A stretch of DNA of 61,329 nucleotides from Mesorhizobium ciceri WSM4083 (GCF_000519305.1 NZ_KI912610.1:271338-332666), one strand, 5' to 3'. Shown: positions 8,179 to 16,144, numbered from the stretch's first letter. The notes: a model not told the origin generated them from the letters alone. A program made the numbers and translations.

Positions 8179-8889
8179 ATGACCAGACATCTTTTGCCTC
8201 TCGCGCTCGCCACTGCAATCGCTTTTCCGGCGATGGCTGGAGCCGCCGATCTGCCGACGCCGCCCCGCATCATCGTGTCGGGCGAAGGCGAAGCAACCGT
8301 AGCCCCCGATCTGGCGGTCCTGACGCTGAGCGTCATGCGCGAGGCCAAGACCGCGCGCGCCGCGCTCGATGCCAACAATGACGCCATGGCCGCTGTGATC
8401 GCGGCGATGAAGTCCGCCGGCATCAAGGACCGCGATCTGCAGACCGCTGGCATCCAGATCAACCCGCGCTACAACTACACCAACAAGCCGGACGGCAGCC
8501 AGGAAGCCGAACTCGTCGCCTATCAGGTGACCAACACGCTTTCGGTGCGGGTGCGCGATGTCGACAAGACCGGCGAGATCCTCGACAAGGCGGTGTCGCT
8601 CGGCGTCAACCAGGGCGGCGGCATCGCCTTCACCAATGACAACCCGGCAGCCACGGTCACCGGGGCGCGCAAGAAGGCGGTCGCCAACGCCATGGCCAAG
8701 GCCAAGACGCTGGCCGAGGCCGCAGGCGTCAGCCTCGGCCGGGTGCTCGAGATATCAGATCAGAACATCGCGCCGACGCCCATGCCGATCAACGCCAAGG
8801 CCTTCGACGCGGCGGGTGCTGCGGCTCCCGTACAGGCCGGCGAGAATTCCTACAACGTGCAGGTCACGGTCACCTTCGAACTGAAGTAA
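8179..8889 (+). CDS. SIMPL (DUF541) domain periplasmic protein
   Basis: This 236-residue exported protein has an N-terminal signal peptide (MTRHLLPLALATAIAFPAMA, cleavage near AGA-AD) followed by a single SIMPL/DUF541 domain. The domain starts at PPRIIVSGEGEATVAPD and includes the conserved run of paired alanine-rich helices (KKAVANAMAKAKTLAEAAGV) and a C-terminal VQVTVTFEL strand. Members of the family include BP26/OMP28 of Brucella and YggE of E. coli; they are periplasmic and linked to oxidative stress, but their molecular role is unsettled. A strong AAGGAG site at 8167-8172 supports the start. It is monocistronic, followed by a hairpin and an intrinsic terminator. Confidence 0.9.
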   Translation: MTRHLLPLALATAIAFPAMAGAADLPTPPRIIVSGEGEATVAPDLAVLTLSVMREAKTARAALDANNDAMAAVIAAMKSAGIKDRDLQTAGIQINPRYNYTNKPDGSQEAELVAYQVTNTLSVRVRDVDKTGEILDKAVSLGVNQGGGIAFTNDNPAATVTGARKKAVANAMAKAKTLAEAAGVSLGRVLEISDQNIAPTPMPINAKAFDAAGAAAPVQAGENSYNVQVTVTFELK

Positions 8890-8900
8890 GCTGCTCTGAC

Positions 8901-8936
8901 GATTGCCGTGGCTGAGCCTTGCTCGCCACGGCAATC
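8901..8936. repeat. Extragenic hairpin with GCCGTGGC arms
   Basis: A perfect 12-bp inverted repeat (GATTGCCGTGGC, 12-base loop, GCCACGGCAATC) lies 11 bp after the SIMPL stop. The same GCCGTGGC/GCCACGGC core recurs at 13444-13462, so it is probably one member of a dispersed palindrome family. Confidence 0.7.
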
Positions 8937-8956
8937 ACCGGCCAACAGCGTGCATG

Positions 8957-8991
8957 AAAAACCCCGCGGGATTGCTCCCGCGGGGTTTTTT
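8957..8991 (+). terminator. Intrinsic terminator after the SIMPL gene
   Basis: A stem AAAAACCCCGCGGGA / TCCCGCGGGGTTTTT with a TTGC loop, ending in a run of six T, is a strong bidirectional intrinsic terminator for the SIMPL transcript. Confidence 0.9.
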
Positions 8992-9031
8992 CGAGCCACA
9001 CCCTTCAAACGGAAAGGGGCTCCGCTAGTCC

Positions 9032-9119
9032 CGGCTGATCTTCGTAGAAGATCATGCCGCCAGACCGACCTTCACAGAAGGTCGTGTCTCCAGGCTGATC
9101 CTCGCAGAGGATCATGCCT
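9032..9119. repeat. Three tandem hairpins, 30-bp period, with covarying stems
   Basis: Hairpins occupy 9032-9059, 9062-9089 and 9092-9119, exactly 30 bp apart. Each has a 4-bp outer stem, an 8-bp inner stem, a 3-base loop and one unpaired T on the 3' side between the two stems. The inner stems are TGATCTTC/GAAGATCA, CGACCTTC/GAAGGTCG and TGATCCTC/GAGGATCA, and the outer stems are CGGC/GCCG, AGAC/GTCT and AGGC/GCCT. Every difference between copies in the stems is matched by a change on the opposite side. They lie between the SIMPL terminator and the stop of the minus-strand gene at 9140. Confidence 0.85.
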
Positions 9120-9139
9120 CTATGACTCCAGCCTCAGCC

Positions 9140-9496
9140 TCAGCGATAGATGACCGGGCAGCCGCGCTCATTGGCGAACACGATGACGACGCGGTCGCCG
9201 TCCTGGCGGCCCATCACCTTCACCGTGCGACGATTGACGTCGACGATGCGGGCACGGCGGAGGCCCATGCGCTCGGCCTTGTCGAGGGCGCGGTCCGGCG
9301 AGCAGCCACGGCGCCAGTCGCCACGGCGATCGTCACGGCGATGGCGATAACCGTCGTCACCGGCATAGACGCCGAAACGCGGGTCGTTGTTGTTGCCGAA
9401 GCCGAGGTAAAGGCTGTCGGCGTGAGCGGGAACGGCCGCCAGCGTGCCGAGACCGACCAGGGCCGAAAGGGCTGCCGTCTTGATCGTGTTGAACAT
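9140..9496 (-). CDS. Small exported basic protein of unknown function
   Basis: This 118-residue protein starts with a signal peptide (MFNTIKTAALSALVGLGTLA, cleavage after AHA). The mature part has an Arg/Asp-rich stretch (HRRDDRRGDWRR) and then a compact domain with CSPDRALDKAERMGLRRARI and two cysteines (the C before SPDRA and the C in ERGCPV) that could form a disulphide. This layout is seen in several small periplasmic proteins of rhizobia, but I cannot name the family. A GGAGAGAAGACG site precedes the ATG. Its 3' end faces the triple hairpins, which could form part of its mRNA tail. Confidence 0.75.
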   Translation of the reverse strand: MFNTIKTAALSALVGLGTLAAVPAHADSLYLGFGNNNDPRFGVYAGDDGYRHRRDDRRGDWRRGCSPDRALDKAERMGLRRARIVDVNRRTVKVMGRQDGDRVVIVFANERGCPVIYR

Positions 9497-9751
9497 CGTC
9501 TTCTCTCCTTTTTGCGGGCCTTCGCCCGTCCTCGTGAACCGATGGGGGGAGAATGCGCTTGCCTGTCTGAACTCTTTACGAACCTGCCGTTCATCTCCGG
9601 TTCATATGGCGGGAAGAAGGAAAGTTCCGGCCATTTGCCGTCGTCCCCAGCCCTTGGTGAAGGCCACAACGCCTGACCCGGCGCCCGGTTCCGACCCCGC
9701 GGATTGGCCGAATGTCTTCAAACGCGAGGCTCTTGCTCACCGCCGCTGGTC

Positions 9752-10198
9752 CTACGGCTCCTCGTCCAGCACATAGTCGAAATAGTCTTCCGGCTCGGCA
9801 AGATCGGTTTCGCTCGCCTTGACCCGGCCGCGCATCGAGATGCCGGCTTCATGCACGGTCGCGGCGCTGCCAGACACCAGCCGGTGCCACCAGTAGAGGT
9901 CGCGGCCCTCGGCCACCAGCCGATAGGCACAGGTACTGGGCAGCCAGCTGATGGTTCGCACATTCTGCGGCGTCAGCCCGACGCAGTCGGGAACACGCGC
10001 CAGCCGGTTGGCGTAGTCCGAACAGCGGCAGGTCTCCGCGTCGAACAGCCGACAGCCGACGCTGGTCCAGTAGATCTCGCCGGTGTCCTCGTCCTCGAGC
10101 TTTGACAGGCAGCATTTACCGCAGCCGTCGCACAGCGATTCCCACTCGGCCGGGCTCATCGCCTCCAGCGCCTTGGTTTTCCAGAATGGCGTTTCCAT
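9752..10198 (-). CDS. UPF0260 (YcgN-like) cysteine-cluster protein
   Basis: This 148-residue cytosolic protein has the family signature: CDGCGKCC near residues 23-30, a CRLFD...CRCSDY segment and a later PDCVGL. These cysteines are arranged like an iron-sulphur or zinc-binding cluster (YkgJ/CxxCxxCC type). E. coli YcgN is the best-known relative and its biochemical role is not established. The start MET at 10198 gives full family length. No operon partner is evident; the small exported protein lies downstream on the same strand after more than 250 bp. Confidence 0.92.
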   Translation of the reverse strand: METPFWKTKALEAMSPAEWESLCDGCGKCCLSKLEDEDTGEIYWTSVGCRLFDAETCRCSDYANRLARVPDCVGLTPQNVRTISWLPSTCAYRLVAEGRDLYWWHRLVSGSAATVHEAGISMRGRVKASETDLAEPEDYFDYVLDEEP

Positions 10199-10395
10199 TT
10201 CCGGGATGTGGCCCCGGCCGCGGGCAAGGTCAAGCGCGGCAATGGTCGCAATTGCGGCTATCGCCAGGTGAATGACACGAAGTTGCCTTCAAAAGGTCGG
10301 TCAATCGCCCCCTACGGCCTCTATCCGTGCCAGACTGGAACCAATCGGCACAAGATCGGTTTCGGCAAGGATGGGACCCCACAAGGAGAATTTCG

Positions 10396-12543
10396 ATGAA
10401 ACGCCAACCACGGATTCTGGCAGGCACCGCACTTGGCCTGTTGATGGCATCCGCGCCGTTGGGCGCGTTCCCGCTTCAGGGAAGTGTCGCGTCCGGCCTT
10501 GCCCAGCGCACGGCAGCCCCATTCATCCTGGCGCAAGCAGCATGCGCCGAGGGCGAAGCGGCCGAAGCCTGCGCACAAAAGCAGCAGGCGGAACCCGAAC
10601 AGAAGCGCGAGCGCAAGAAGGCCGAGCCTGAACAGCAGGCCGCGCCTGCCCAGAGCGAGCAGCCCGCCGAGGAGCAGCAGCCACGCAGGAAGAAGCGCGA
10701 CCAGCAGCAGCAGGCCGAGCAGGCGCCGGCCGAACAGGCAGCACCCGCGGAGGAACAGCAGCCGCGCAGGAAGAAGCGCGACCAGCAGCAGCAAACCGAG
10801 CAGGCGCCAGCCGAACAAGCCGCACCCGCCGAGGAACAGCAGCCGCGCAGGAAGAAGCGTGACCAGCAGCAGCAGACCGAGCAGGCGCCGGCCGAACAGG
10901 CAGCACCCGTCGAGGAACAGCAGCCGCGCAGGAAGAAGCGTGACCAGCAGCAGCAAACCGAGCAGGCGCCGGCCGAACAGGCAGCACCAGCCGAGGAACA
11001 GCAGCCGCGCAGGAAGAAGCGTGACCAGCAGCAGCAAACCGAGCAGGCGCCGGCCGAACAGGTCGCGCCGGCCAACGACAATCAGCCCGGCGAGCAGGCC
11101 AAGCCGCGCAAGAAGAACAGGCAGGACCAGCAGGCCCAACCTGAAGCCGCCCCGGCACCGAAGGAAGCTCCCGCTGGAGAGGCGACGGTCCCTGCCGGCG
11201 AACAGCCTGCGGCCCAGGGCGAGCAGCCCCAGGACACGACGAAGAAGCGCGGCAGGAAACCTGTTGGCGAGCAGCCGGCGACAGCCGAACAGCCTGCCAC
11301 CGGCGAACAACCGGCCAATGGTCAGACGGCAGCACCGGCACAGGGCGAAAACCCGGTGCAAGGCGAAGCACCGGCCGATCCAAACGCCGCTCCCATCCTG
11401 GACAGCCAGAAGGACGCCGAGCGCAGAGGCGGTCGCAAGCAGGGCGACAAGATCGTCCCCCAGGATGGCGAGCAGCAGAATGGCGGGCAAAATGCCCAGC
11501 AAGGTGGCGATCAGGGCCGCAAGCCGGTGGCTGCTCCCATCGACCAAGGTCCGCCGCCCACCGACGACAGGGCCGCACAACAGGAAATCAAGCCCGAGAA
11601 GATTGCGCCGGTGACCGAGGAAAAGGGCACGCGCGTAGAGCGTGCGCCCGATGAGAACGTCCGTGACCGCCGGCGTCCGAAAGGCGTCGACGTCGTCCGG
11701 GAACTCGGCGACCGCGTCATCCTGCAGTTCAACAACCAGACATTCGTCGAGAGCAATGACGCCCCGCGCATGACCCGCGGCGCCAGGAACGTCTATTATG
11801 AGGATCTTTCGGGCAATCGCACCCGGGAAATCGTCGAGCGCGACAACGGTGTCCAGATCGTCACCATCCGCAACCGCTATGGCGACGTCATCCAGCGTTC
11901 GCGCATTGCGCCGGATGGACGCGAATATGTGCTGAGCTATGTCGACGAGCGGCACTATCAGGATGACAGCGACTGGCGCGATCCAGGCGATGACCTGCCG
12001 CCGATGCGACTGACCATCCCGCGCGAGGAGTACATTCTGGACTCCGAGGATGTCGAGGATCCGGACGACTACTACACCTTCCTCGAACAGCCGCCGGTGG
12101 AGAAAGTCCAGCGCCTCTACTCGATAGACGAGGTCAAGCGTTCGGCCCGCGTGCGCGACATCGCACGCCGCGTCGATCTCGACACGCTCAACTTCGAATT
12201 CGGTTCGGCCTCGATCTCCGACACCGAGGTGCAGAAGCTCGAGGGCGTCGCCACCGCCATGGAGAAGCTGTTGAAGAAGAACCCGGCCGAGACCTTCCTG
12301 ATCGAAGGTCACACAGACGCGGTCGGCACACCGGAGGCTAACCTGGCCCTTTCCGATCGCCGCGCGGAATCGGTTGCGGAAGCGCTCACCAACGCCTTCG
12401 GCATCCCGCCGGAAAACCTGACGACGCAGGGCTATGGCGAGGAGTATCTGAAGGTCAACACGACGGCGCCAAACCGCGAGAACCGGCGCGTCGGCATCCG
12501 CCGCATCACCTCGTTGGTGGCGCCTGTGGCCAGCAACAATTAG
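10396..12543 (+). CDS. OmpA-family protein with charged Gln-rich repeats
   Basis: The 715-residue envelope protein starts at ATG 10396 after ACAAGGAG. It has a signal peptide (residues 1-25), then a long Gln/Glu/Lys/Arg/Pro/Ala-rich region, and ends in an OmpA-like peptidoglycan-binding domain (about residues 593-705). Diagnostic OmpA segments are NFEFGSASIS, IEGHTDAVGTPEANLALSDR (first D and R contact diaminopimelate) and ENRRVGIR. Five copies of a 27-residue repeat containing EEQQPRRKKRDQQQQ fill residues 92-226. It is likely to tether the outer membrane or a lipid-bound partner to the cell wall, with the repeat region spanning the periplasm or binding anionic polymers; this role is inferred. 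A terminator follows at 12747. Confidence 0.88.
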   Translation: MKRQPRILAGTALGLLMASAPLGAFPLQGSVASGLAQRTAAPFILAQAACAEGEAAEACAQKQQAEPEQKRERKKAEPEQQAAPAQSEQPAEEQQPRRKKRDQQQQAEQAPAEQAAPAEEQQPRRKKRDQQQQTEQAPAEQAAPAEEQQPRRKKRDQQQQTEQAPAEQAAPVEEQQPRRKKRDQQQQTEQAPAEQAAPAEEQQPRRKKRDQQQQTEQAPAEQVAPANDNQPGEQAKPRKKNRQDQQAQPEAAPAPKEAPAGEATVPAGEQPAAQGEQPQDTTKKRGRKPVGEQPATAEQPATGEQPANGQTAAPAQGENPVQGEAPADPNAAPILDSQKDAERRGGRKQGDKIVPQDGEQQNGGQNAQQGGDQGRKPVAAPIDQGPPPTDDRAAQQEIKPEKIAPVTEEKGTRVERAPDENVRDRRRPKGVDVVRELGDRVILQFNNQTFVESNDAPRMTRGARNVYYEDLSGNRTREIVERDNGVQIVTIRNRYGDVIQRSRIAPDGREYVLSYVDERHYQDDSDWRDPGDDLPPMRLTIPREEYILDSEDVEDPDDYYTFLEQPPVEKVQRLYSIDEVKRSARVRDIARRVDLDTLNFEFGSASISDTEVQKLEGVATAMEKLLKKNPAETFLIEGHTDAVGTPEANLALSDRRAESVAEALTNAFGIPPENLTTQGYGEEYLKVNTTAPNRENRRVGIRRITSLVAPVASNN
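10669..11073 (+). repeat. Five tandem 81-bp repeats in the OmpA-family gene
   Basis: Copies begin at 10669, 10750, 10831, 10912 and 10993. Each encodes 27 residues with the core EEQQPRRKKRDQQQQ-EQAPAE. Copies differ mainly at silent positions and a few Ala/Thr or Ala/Val exchanges. The exact period makes copy-number change by recombination likely. Confidence 0.9.
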
Positions 12544-12591
12544 GTCATGATTTCAAAACCATGATCTGGTTTGTGGAATCGGCACGAGAAG

Positions 12592-12741
12592 CACCCATCC
12601 CCGGCACCGCCGGGGATGGGTGGATGTGACGGGTTCAACAAGAATTGTACGGGCATTAGACACGGCTCATTGAATCGCGAGCCCAGCCACCCCAAATTCG
12701 GTGCTGGGCGTTCCCTGCCCCGTCCCGACTCCAGCGGGACG
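12592..12741 (+). ncRNA. Structured intergenic segment, possible small RNA or leader
   Basis: Three hairpins lie in a row before the terminator at 12747: a perfect 14-bp stem with ACC loop (12592-12622), an imperfect CCCAG-CACC/GGTG-CTGGG stem around 12675-12701, and CGTCCCG/CGGGACG at 12721-12741. A TTCAAC, 17 bp, TAGACA arrangement near 12635-12665 could be a weak promoter, giving an RNA of about 120 nt ending at the terminator. It may equally be the structured 3' end of the OmpA-family mRNA. No known RNA family was recognised. Confidence 0.35.
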
Positions 12742-12746
12742 CATTG

Positions 12747-12779
12747 AACCCCGTCGGACCTTGTTCGGCGGGGTTTTTT
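12747..12779 (+). terminator. Intrinsic terminator
   Basis: AACCCCGTCGGA pairs with TTCGGCGGGGTT (12 bp including G-T pairs) and is followed directly by six T. It ends transcription from the OmpA-family gene or from a small RNA between 12660 and 12747. Confidence 0.88.
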
Positions 12780-12848
12780 GTCTTGCAAACGGTGGCGGCC
12801 TAGCCGAATAGGGCCATTGTCTGAGAGATAACCAGCCGGAATCATCCC

Positions 12849-13373
12849 ATGAAGCGTCTCGAACTCGCCATCGAATCGATCATTCTCGCTTCACGCTGGT
12901 TGCTCGTCGTTTTCTATATCGGCCTGGCCCTGGCATTGGCCGTCTATGCGCTGTCATTCGGCAAGAAGCTTTATGAGTTCATTACCCTGGCGTTCACGCT
13001 CGATGACACCGACACCATCCTGAAGATGCTCGGCCTCATTGATGCAGCACTTGTCGCTTCGCTGGTGGTGATGGTCATCATCTCGGGCTACGAGAATTTC
13101 GTCAGCCGCTTCGACGACCAGGACGGCGGCGACGACGGCGTGCATTGGCTGGGCACGATCGATGTCGGTTCGCTGAAGGTCAAGGTCGCCTCGACCATCG
13201 TCGCCATCTCGTCCATCCACCTTTTGCAGGTGTTTTTGAACTCGTCGACCTACACGACCGACCAGTTGATGTGGCTGACCATCATCCACCTCGCCTTCGT
13301 CGTCTCGGCCTTCATGCTCGCCTATATCGACCGGCTGATGGGCCTGAGCAAAGGCAAGAAGGACGAGGCGTGA
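12849..13373 (+). CDS. UPF0114 family membrane protein
   Basis: This 174-residue inner-membrane protein has hydrophobic segments at about residues 15-37, 58-78, 107-125 and 137-157. The family pattern is clear in ASRWLLVVFYIGLALAL, LKMLGLIDAALVASLVVMVI and GYENFVSRFD. Relatives include E. coli YqhA; the function is unknown. The ATG at 12849 is preceded by a weak site. The gene stands alone between the terminator at 12779 and convergent SDR gene. Confidence 0.9.
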   Translation: MKRLELAIESIILASRWLLVVFYIGLALALAVYALSFGKKLYEFITLAFTLDDTDTILKMLGLIDAALVASLVVMVIISGYENFVSRFDDQDGGDDGVHWLGTIDVGSLKVKVASTIVAISSIHLLQVFLNSSTYTTDQLMWLTIIHLAFVVSAFMLAYIDRLMGLSKGKKDEA

Positions 13374-13380
13374 GCCTGCG

Positions 13381-13462
13381 CCTGCCGGACATGAATCAGT
13401 CCGGCAGGGTTGGCGCCCTATCGCTTTGTTTGAGCGAGGCTTTGCCGTGGCTCAGCCACGGC
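13381..13462. repeat. Two palindromes between convergent genes
   Basis: CCTGCCGGAC pairs perfectly with GTCCGGCAGG at 13381-13408, eight bases after the UPF0114 stop, and could be part of a terminator although no T-run follows. A second perfect hairpin, GCCGTGGCT-C-AGCCACGGC, at 13444-13462 shares its core with the hairpin at 8901-8936. Confidence 0.6.
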
Positions 13463-13497
13463 GGACGGCTTAGCTCGACGCTCACAATAACGCGGAT

Positions 13498-14364
13498 CTA
13501 GTAGATGCTCTTGATCTTGCTGTCCGTGCGGGCAAACACCTCATCAGGGACAAAGAAATCGCCGGCCAAAGGCCCGGTCGCACCTGGCGCATAGGCTGAA
13601 AAATCGCTGACGCCGTCGGCGCGCAGCACCTCCTCGTCGATGTAGAAATTACCTGTTGTCTCGCGCGCCGGGCGCATGAAGATGGCATGCGCGGCGTCGG
13701 CCATGATGTCGGGCAAACGGCTCATCGCCGCCACCGTCGCGCCGCCGAGCAGATTGCGCACCGCCGCCGTGTCGATGGTCGAGATCGGCCACAGTGAATT
13801 GACGGCGATGCCGTCCTTGGCGAACTCCGCACTCATGCCCAGCGTGCACATCGACATGCCGAACTTGGCCATCGTGTAGGCAACGTGATTCCTGAACCAC
13901 TTGGCCTTCATGTCGAGCGGCGGCGCCAGATTCAGGATGTGAGGATTTTGCGCCAACTTCAGGTGCGGAATGCACATTTTGGACACCAGGAAGGTGCCGC
14001 GCGTGTTGATCTGATGCATCAGGTCGTAGCGCTTCATGTCGGTCTCCAGCGTACCGGTGAGCTGGATGGCGCTGGCATTGTTGACACAGATGTCGATGCC
14101 GCCGAATTTTTCCACGGTCCTGGCGACCGCCTCGGCCACCTGCGCCTCCTCACGGATGTCGCACAGCACAGGCAGCGCTTTGCCGCCGGCCTGCTCGATC
14201 TCTTCGGCCGCCGTATAGATCGTGCCCGGCAGCTTCGGATGCGGCTCGGCGGTCTTGGCGGCGATCGTCACATTGGCGCCGTCACGCGCGGCGCGCAACG
14301 CGATCGCCAGCCCGATGCCGCGCGACCCGCCGGAGATGAACAGCGTCTTTCCCTTGAGCGACAT
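13498..14364 (-). CDS. Short-chain dehydrogenase/reductase, HSDL2-like
   Basis: This 288-residue SDR oxidoreductase has the NAD(P)-binding GGSRGIG (12-18), the CVNNASAI motif and the catalytic YTMAK. The segment LNLAPPLDMKAKWFRNHVAY aligns with LNISPPLN... of the HSDL2 group (hydroxysteroid dehydrogenase-like 2). In HSDL2 the serine of ISPP is the expected catalytic serine; here it is alanine, which may alter or remove activity. Start MSLKGKT at 14364 follows GGGAGG...AAGGA. The substrate is unknown; a role in fatty-acid or ketone metabolism is family-based guesswork. It is transcribed towards the UPF0114 gene. Confidence 0.85.
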   Translation of the reverse strand: MSLKGKTLFISGGSRGIGLAIALRAARDGANVTIAAKTAEPHPKLPGTIYTAAEEIEQAGGKALPVLCDIREEAQVAEAVARTVEKFGGIDICVNNASAIQLTGTLETDMKRYDLMHQINTRGTFLVSKMCIPHLKLAQNPHILNLAPPLDMKAKWFRNHVAYTMAKFGMSMCTLGMSAEFAKDGIAVNSLWPISTIDTAAVRNLLGGATVAAMSRLPDIMADAAHAIFMRPARETTGNFYIDEEVLRADGVSDFSAYAPGATGPLAGDFFVPDEVFARTDSKIKSIY

Positions 14365-14474
14365 TTCCTTGCGCCTCCCTTGCAACACAACAGGCGCAAA
14401 CCTTTGCGCGGCGGGCGACCACAGCGCAAGACCCGACACGCTGGACACCGCGTTACGCAGCGTAGGGTTTACGA

Positions 14475-15095
14475 CTAAACCAGCACCAGCCCCTGCCGCA
14501 TCGCAATGGCGATCGCGTCGGTGCGGTTGGCGGCGCCGAGCTTGATCAGGATCGCGGCGACGTGGAACTTCGCCGTGTGCACGGAAATGTTGAGCCGCCG
14601 CGCGATCACCTTGTTGGGCGCACCCTCGGCCAGCAGCGCCAACACTTCCGCCTCGCGTGGCGACAGCGAAGGCCGGGTGGCATGCTCGTCGGAGGCTTCA
14701 TCCTCGAACGGCTCGCCATCGCCGGCATGGAAATCCTCTTGGCGTCTGCCATCGCTCGAGACGCGATAGCCGGCCGCAGCCAGCCGCGCAGCCGCGGCGA
14801 TCAGCAAATCGTCCACGCTCAATGGCAGTACCGCCATGACCTGACCGACAGCCCGATCGCCAGCGGCGCGTCCCGACAGCAGCACCCTTGGAATGGAGGC
14901 CGGCACCTCACCGCTCCGGTTGTCAACGATGGCGACGTCGGCCCTGCCGGCCACCACCGGCAGCAGGTCATCGCTCGCGGCCAACGAAGCCGCCAGGCGC
15001 TCGGCGCGTGACGCATCGCCAAGCGCAATCAGCACCACCAGCCGCCGCGAGACGGCACCGTCATGCATGATCCTGTCGCTGGTGAGCGTGTCCAT
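14475..15095 (-). CDS. LuxR-family transcriptional regulator
   Basis: The 206-residue protein ends in a standard LuxR/NarL HTH: LSPREAEVLALLAEGAPNKV (about 145-164) then IARRLNISVHTAKFHVAAIL. The N-terminal 115 residues look like a receiver fold (VVLIALGD...VAIVDNRSGEVPASIPRVLLSG) but the acidic pocket and phosphorylated aspartate are not in usual positions, so it may be a pseudo-receiver. It starts 8 bp after the stop of the protease-like gene, so the two probably form an operon. Confidence 0.88.
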   Translation of the reverse strand: MDTLTSDRIMHDGAVSRRLVVLIALGDASRAERLAASLAASDDLLPVVAGRADVAIVDNRSGEVPASIPRVLLSGRAAGDRAVGQVMAVLPLSVDDLLIAAAARLAAAGYRVSSDGRRQEDFHAGDGEPFEDEASDEHATRPSLSPREAEVLALLAEGAPNKVIARRLNISVHTAKFHVAAILIKLGAANRTDAIAIAMRQGLVLV

Positions 15096-15103
15096 GGATG
15101 CCC

Positions 15104-15976
15104 TCAGCTCAGCGGCTTTTCGCCGATTGTCAGCGCGACATCGCGCTGTTCGCCGCCGCGCACGACACCGAGCGTAACCGAAGCGCCGGCACTGTCGGGT
15201 CCGAGCCTGCGGATCAGGTCCCGCGGGCCGTGCACCGCCTCACCGTTCCACGCCACGATGATATCGCCAAGAGAGAGACCGGCGGCCTTCGCGGGACCGT
15301 CGTCATCGAGGCTCATCACCATCGCGCCGTGCGCGTCGCGGTCGCGTACCGGATGCAGGCCGGCGCCTAGATAGCCGCGCGCGACATGGCCTTTCTCACG
15401 GAGGGTCGCGACCGCCCGCTCGATCGTCTCGTACGGCATCACCAGCGCCCTGTGGCGCGGTCCGAACAACAGCATGCCGATCAGCGCACCCTTGGCGTCG
15501 AGAACCGGGCCGCCCTCGAAACGGCCGCCGGCGCCGACGGCAAGATTGATGCGCCGGTCGATGGTGCCGCCGCGCATCGAGCGCCAGGCCGGGCCGACTT
15601 CGCCCACCGAGCCCGAAACAGCCAAAGCGGAACCGTCACTGCTGCCGATGGCAATGGCGATGTTGCCCGGCCGCACCGCGTCAGCCTTGGCCAACGGCAC
15701 GGCGTTGACAGCCCCGGCGGGCTTCAGCAAGGCGACGCCGGTCGATGGATCGCGGCCAACCAACTCGGCCTTCACCGTCTCGCCCGAGGCCAGCACCAAC
15801 TCGATCTCCTCGCCGGCCTCGACAGCCTCTTCAGCGGTGACGAAATAGCCGTCACGCCAGTGGAAGGCGCTTGCCGTGCGGTGATGATGCGTGGCGAAGC
15901 CAGCCGTTGCCGGCGCCGCTTGTGCCGCGAGATCGGCGATGGCTTGCGAAAACGCACTCAGATTGAAATCGGTCAT
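15104..15976 (-). CDS. Trypsin-like/PDZ protein lacking the catalytic triad
   Basis: The 290-residue protein has a trypsin-like fold of the HtrA/DegP type (about 25-195) followed by one PDZ domain (about 200-287). Aligned with the neighbouring active protease, all three catalytic positions are replaced: histidine by E50 (FVTAEEAV against VTNFHVV), aspartate by G80 (RDPSTGVALL against RDPDTDIALV) and serine by E154 (GGRFEGGP against PGNSGGP). It should therefore be a non-proteolytic binding or regulatory subunit. No signal peptide is seen. It is divergently transcribed from the active paralogue and co-directional with the LuxR gene 8 bp downstream. Confidence 0.9.
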   Translation of the reverse strand: MTDFNLSAFSQAIADLAAQAAPATAGFATHHHRTASAFHWRDGYFVTAEEAVEAGEEIELVLASGETVKAELVGRDPSTGVALLKPAGAVNAVPLAKADAVRPGNIAIAIGSSDGSALAVSGSVGEVGPAWRSMRGGTIDRRINLAVGAGGRFEGGPVLDAKGALIGMLLFGPRHRALVMPYETIERAVATLREKGHVARGYLGAGLHPVRDRDAHGAMVMSLDDDGPAKAAGLSLGDIIVAWNGEAVHGPRDLIRRLGPDSAGASVTLGVVRGGEQRDVALTIGEKPLS

Positions 15977-16144
15977 GTTGGTCTCCTGGGTTCATCCATG
16001 CCCCAGATATCGCTCGACAGCGCGTCCAGAGGTACTCGCCTGACGGCTAGTTGCCGGTTTGACTGGCCATCTGGTCAGGTCGCTGCGGTTCCAGCCGCTC
16101 CGCACATATAGTCACGATCAAGCCTGAACACACGGAGCCCTCCC
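15977..16144. promoter_or_regulatory. Divergent promoter region of the protease pair
   Basis: This 168-bp region lies between the divergent starts of the active protease and the triad-less copy with LuxR. It must hold both promoters and is a candidate target of the LuxR protein. A short palindromic feature, TTGCCGGTTTGACTGGCCAT around 16050, is visible, but no operator can be assigned. Confidence 0.4.

Noticed and set aside
9032..9119. CRISPR array of three units
   Set aside because: The 30-bp units contain no constant repeat with variable spacer; the stems themselves vary with compensation.
10660..11073. Possible CRISPR-like direct repeats
   Set aside because: The 81-bp repeats are in-frame coding repeats without distinct spacers and no cas genes are present.
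10321..12312. A 663-codon open frame antisense to the OmpA-family gene, leucine-rich
   Set aside because: It arises from the GC-rich repeats read backwards; it has no ribosome-binding site or recognised domain, and the sense gene has a signal peptide and an OmpA domain.
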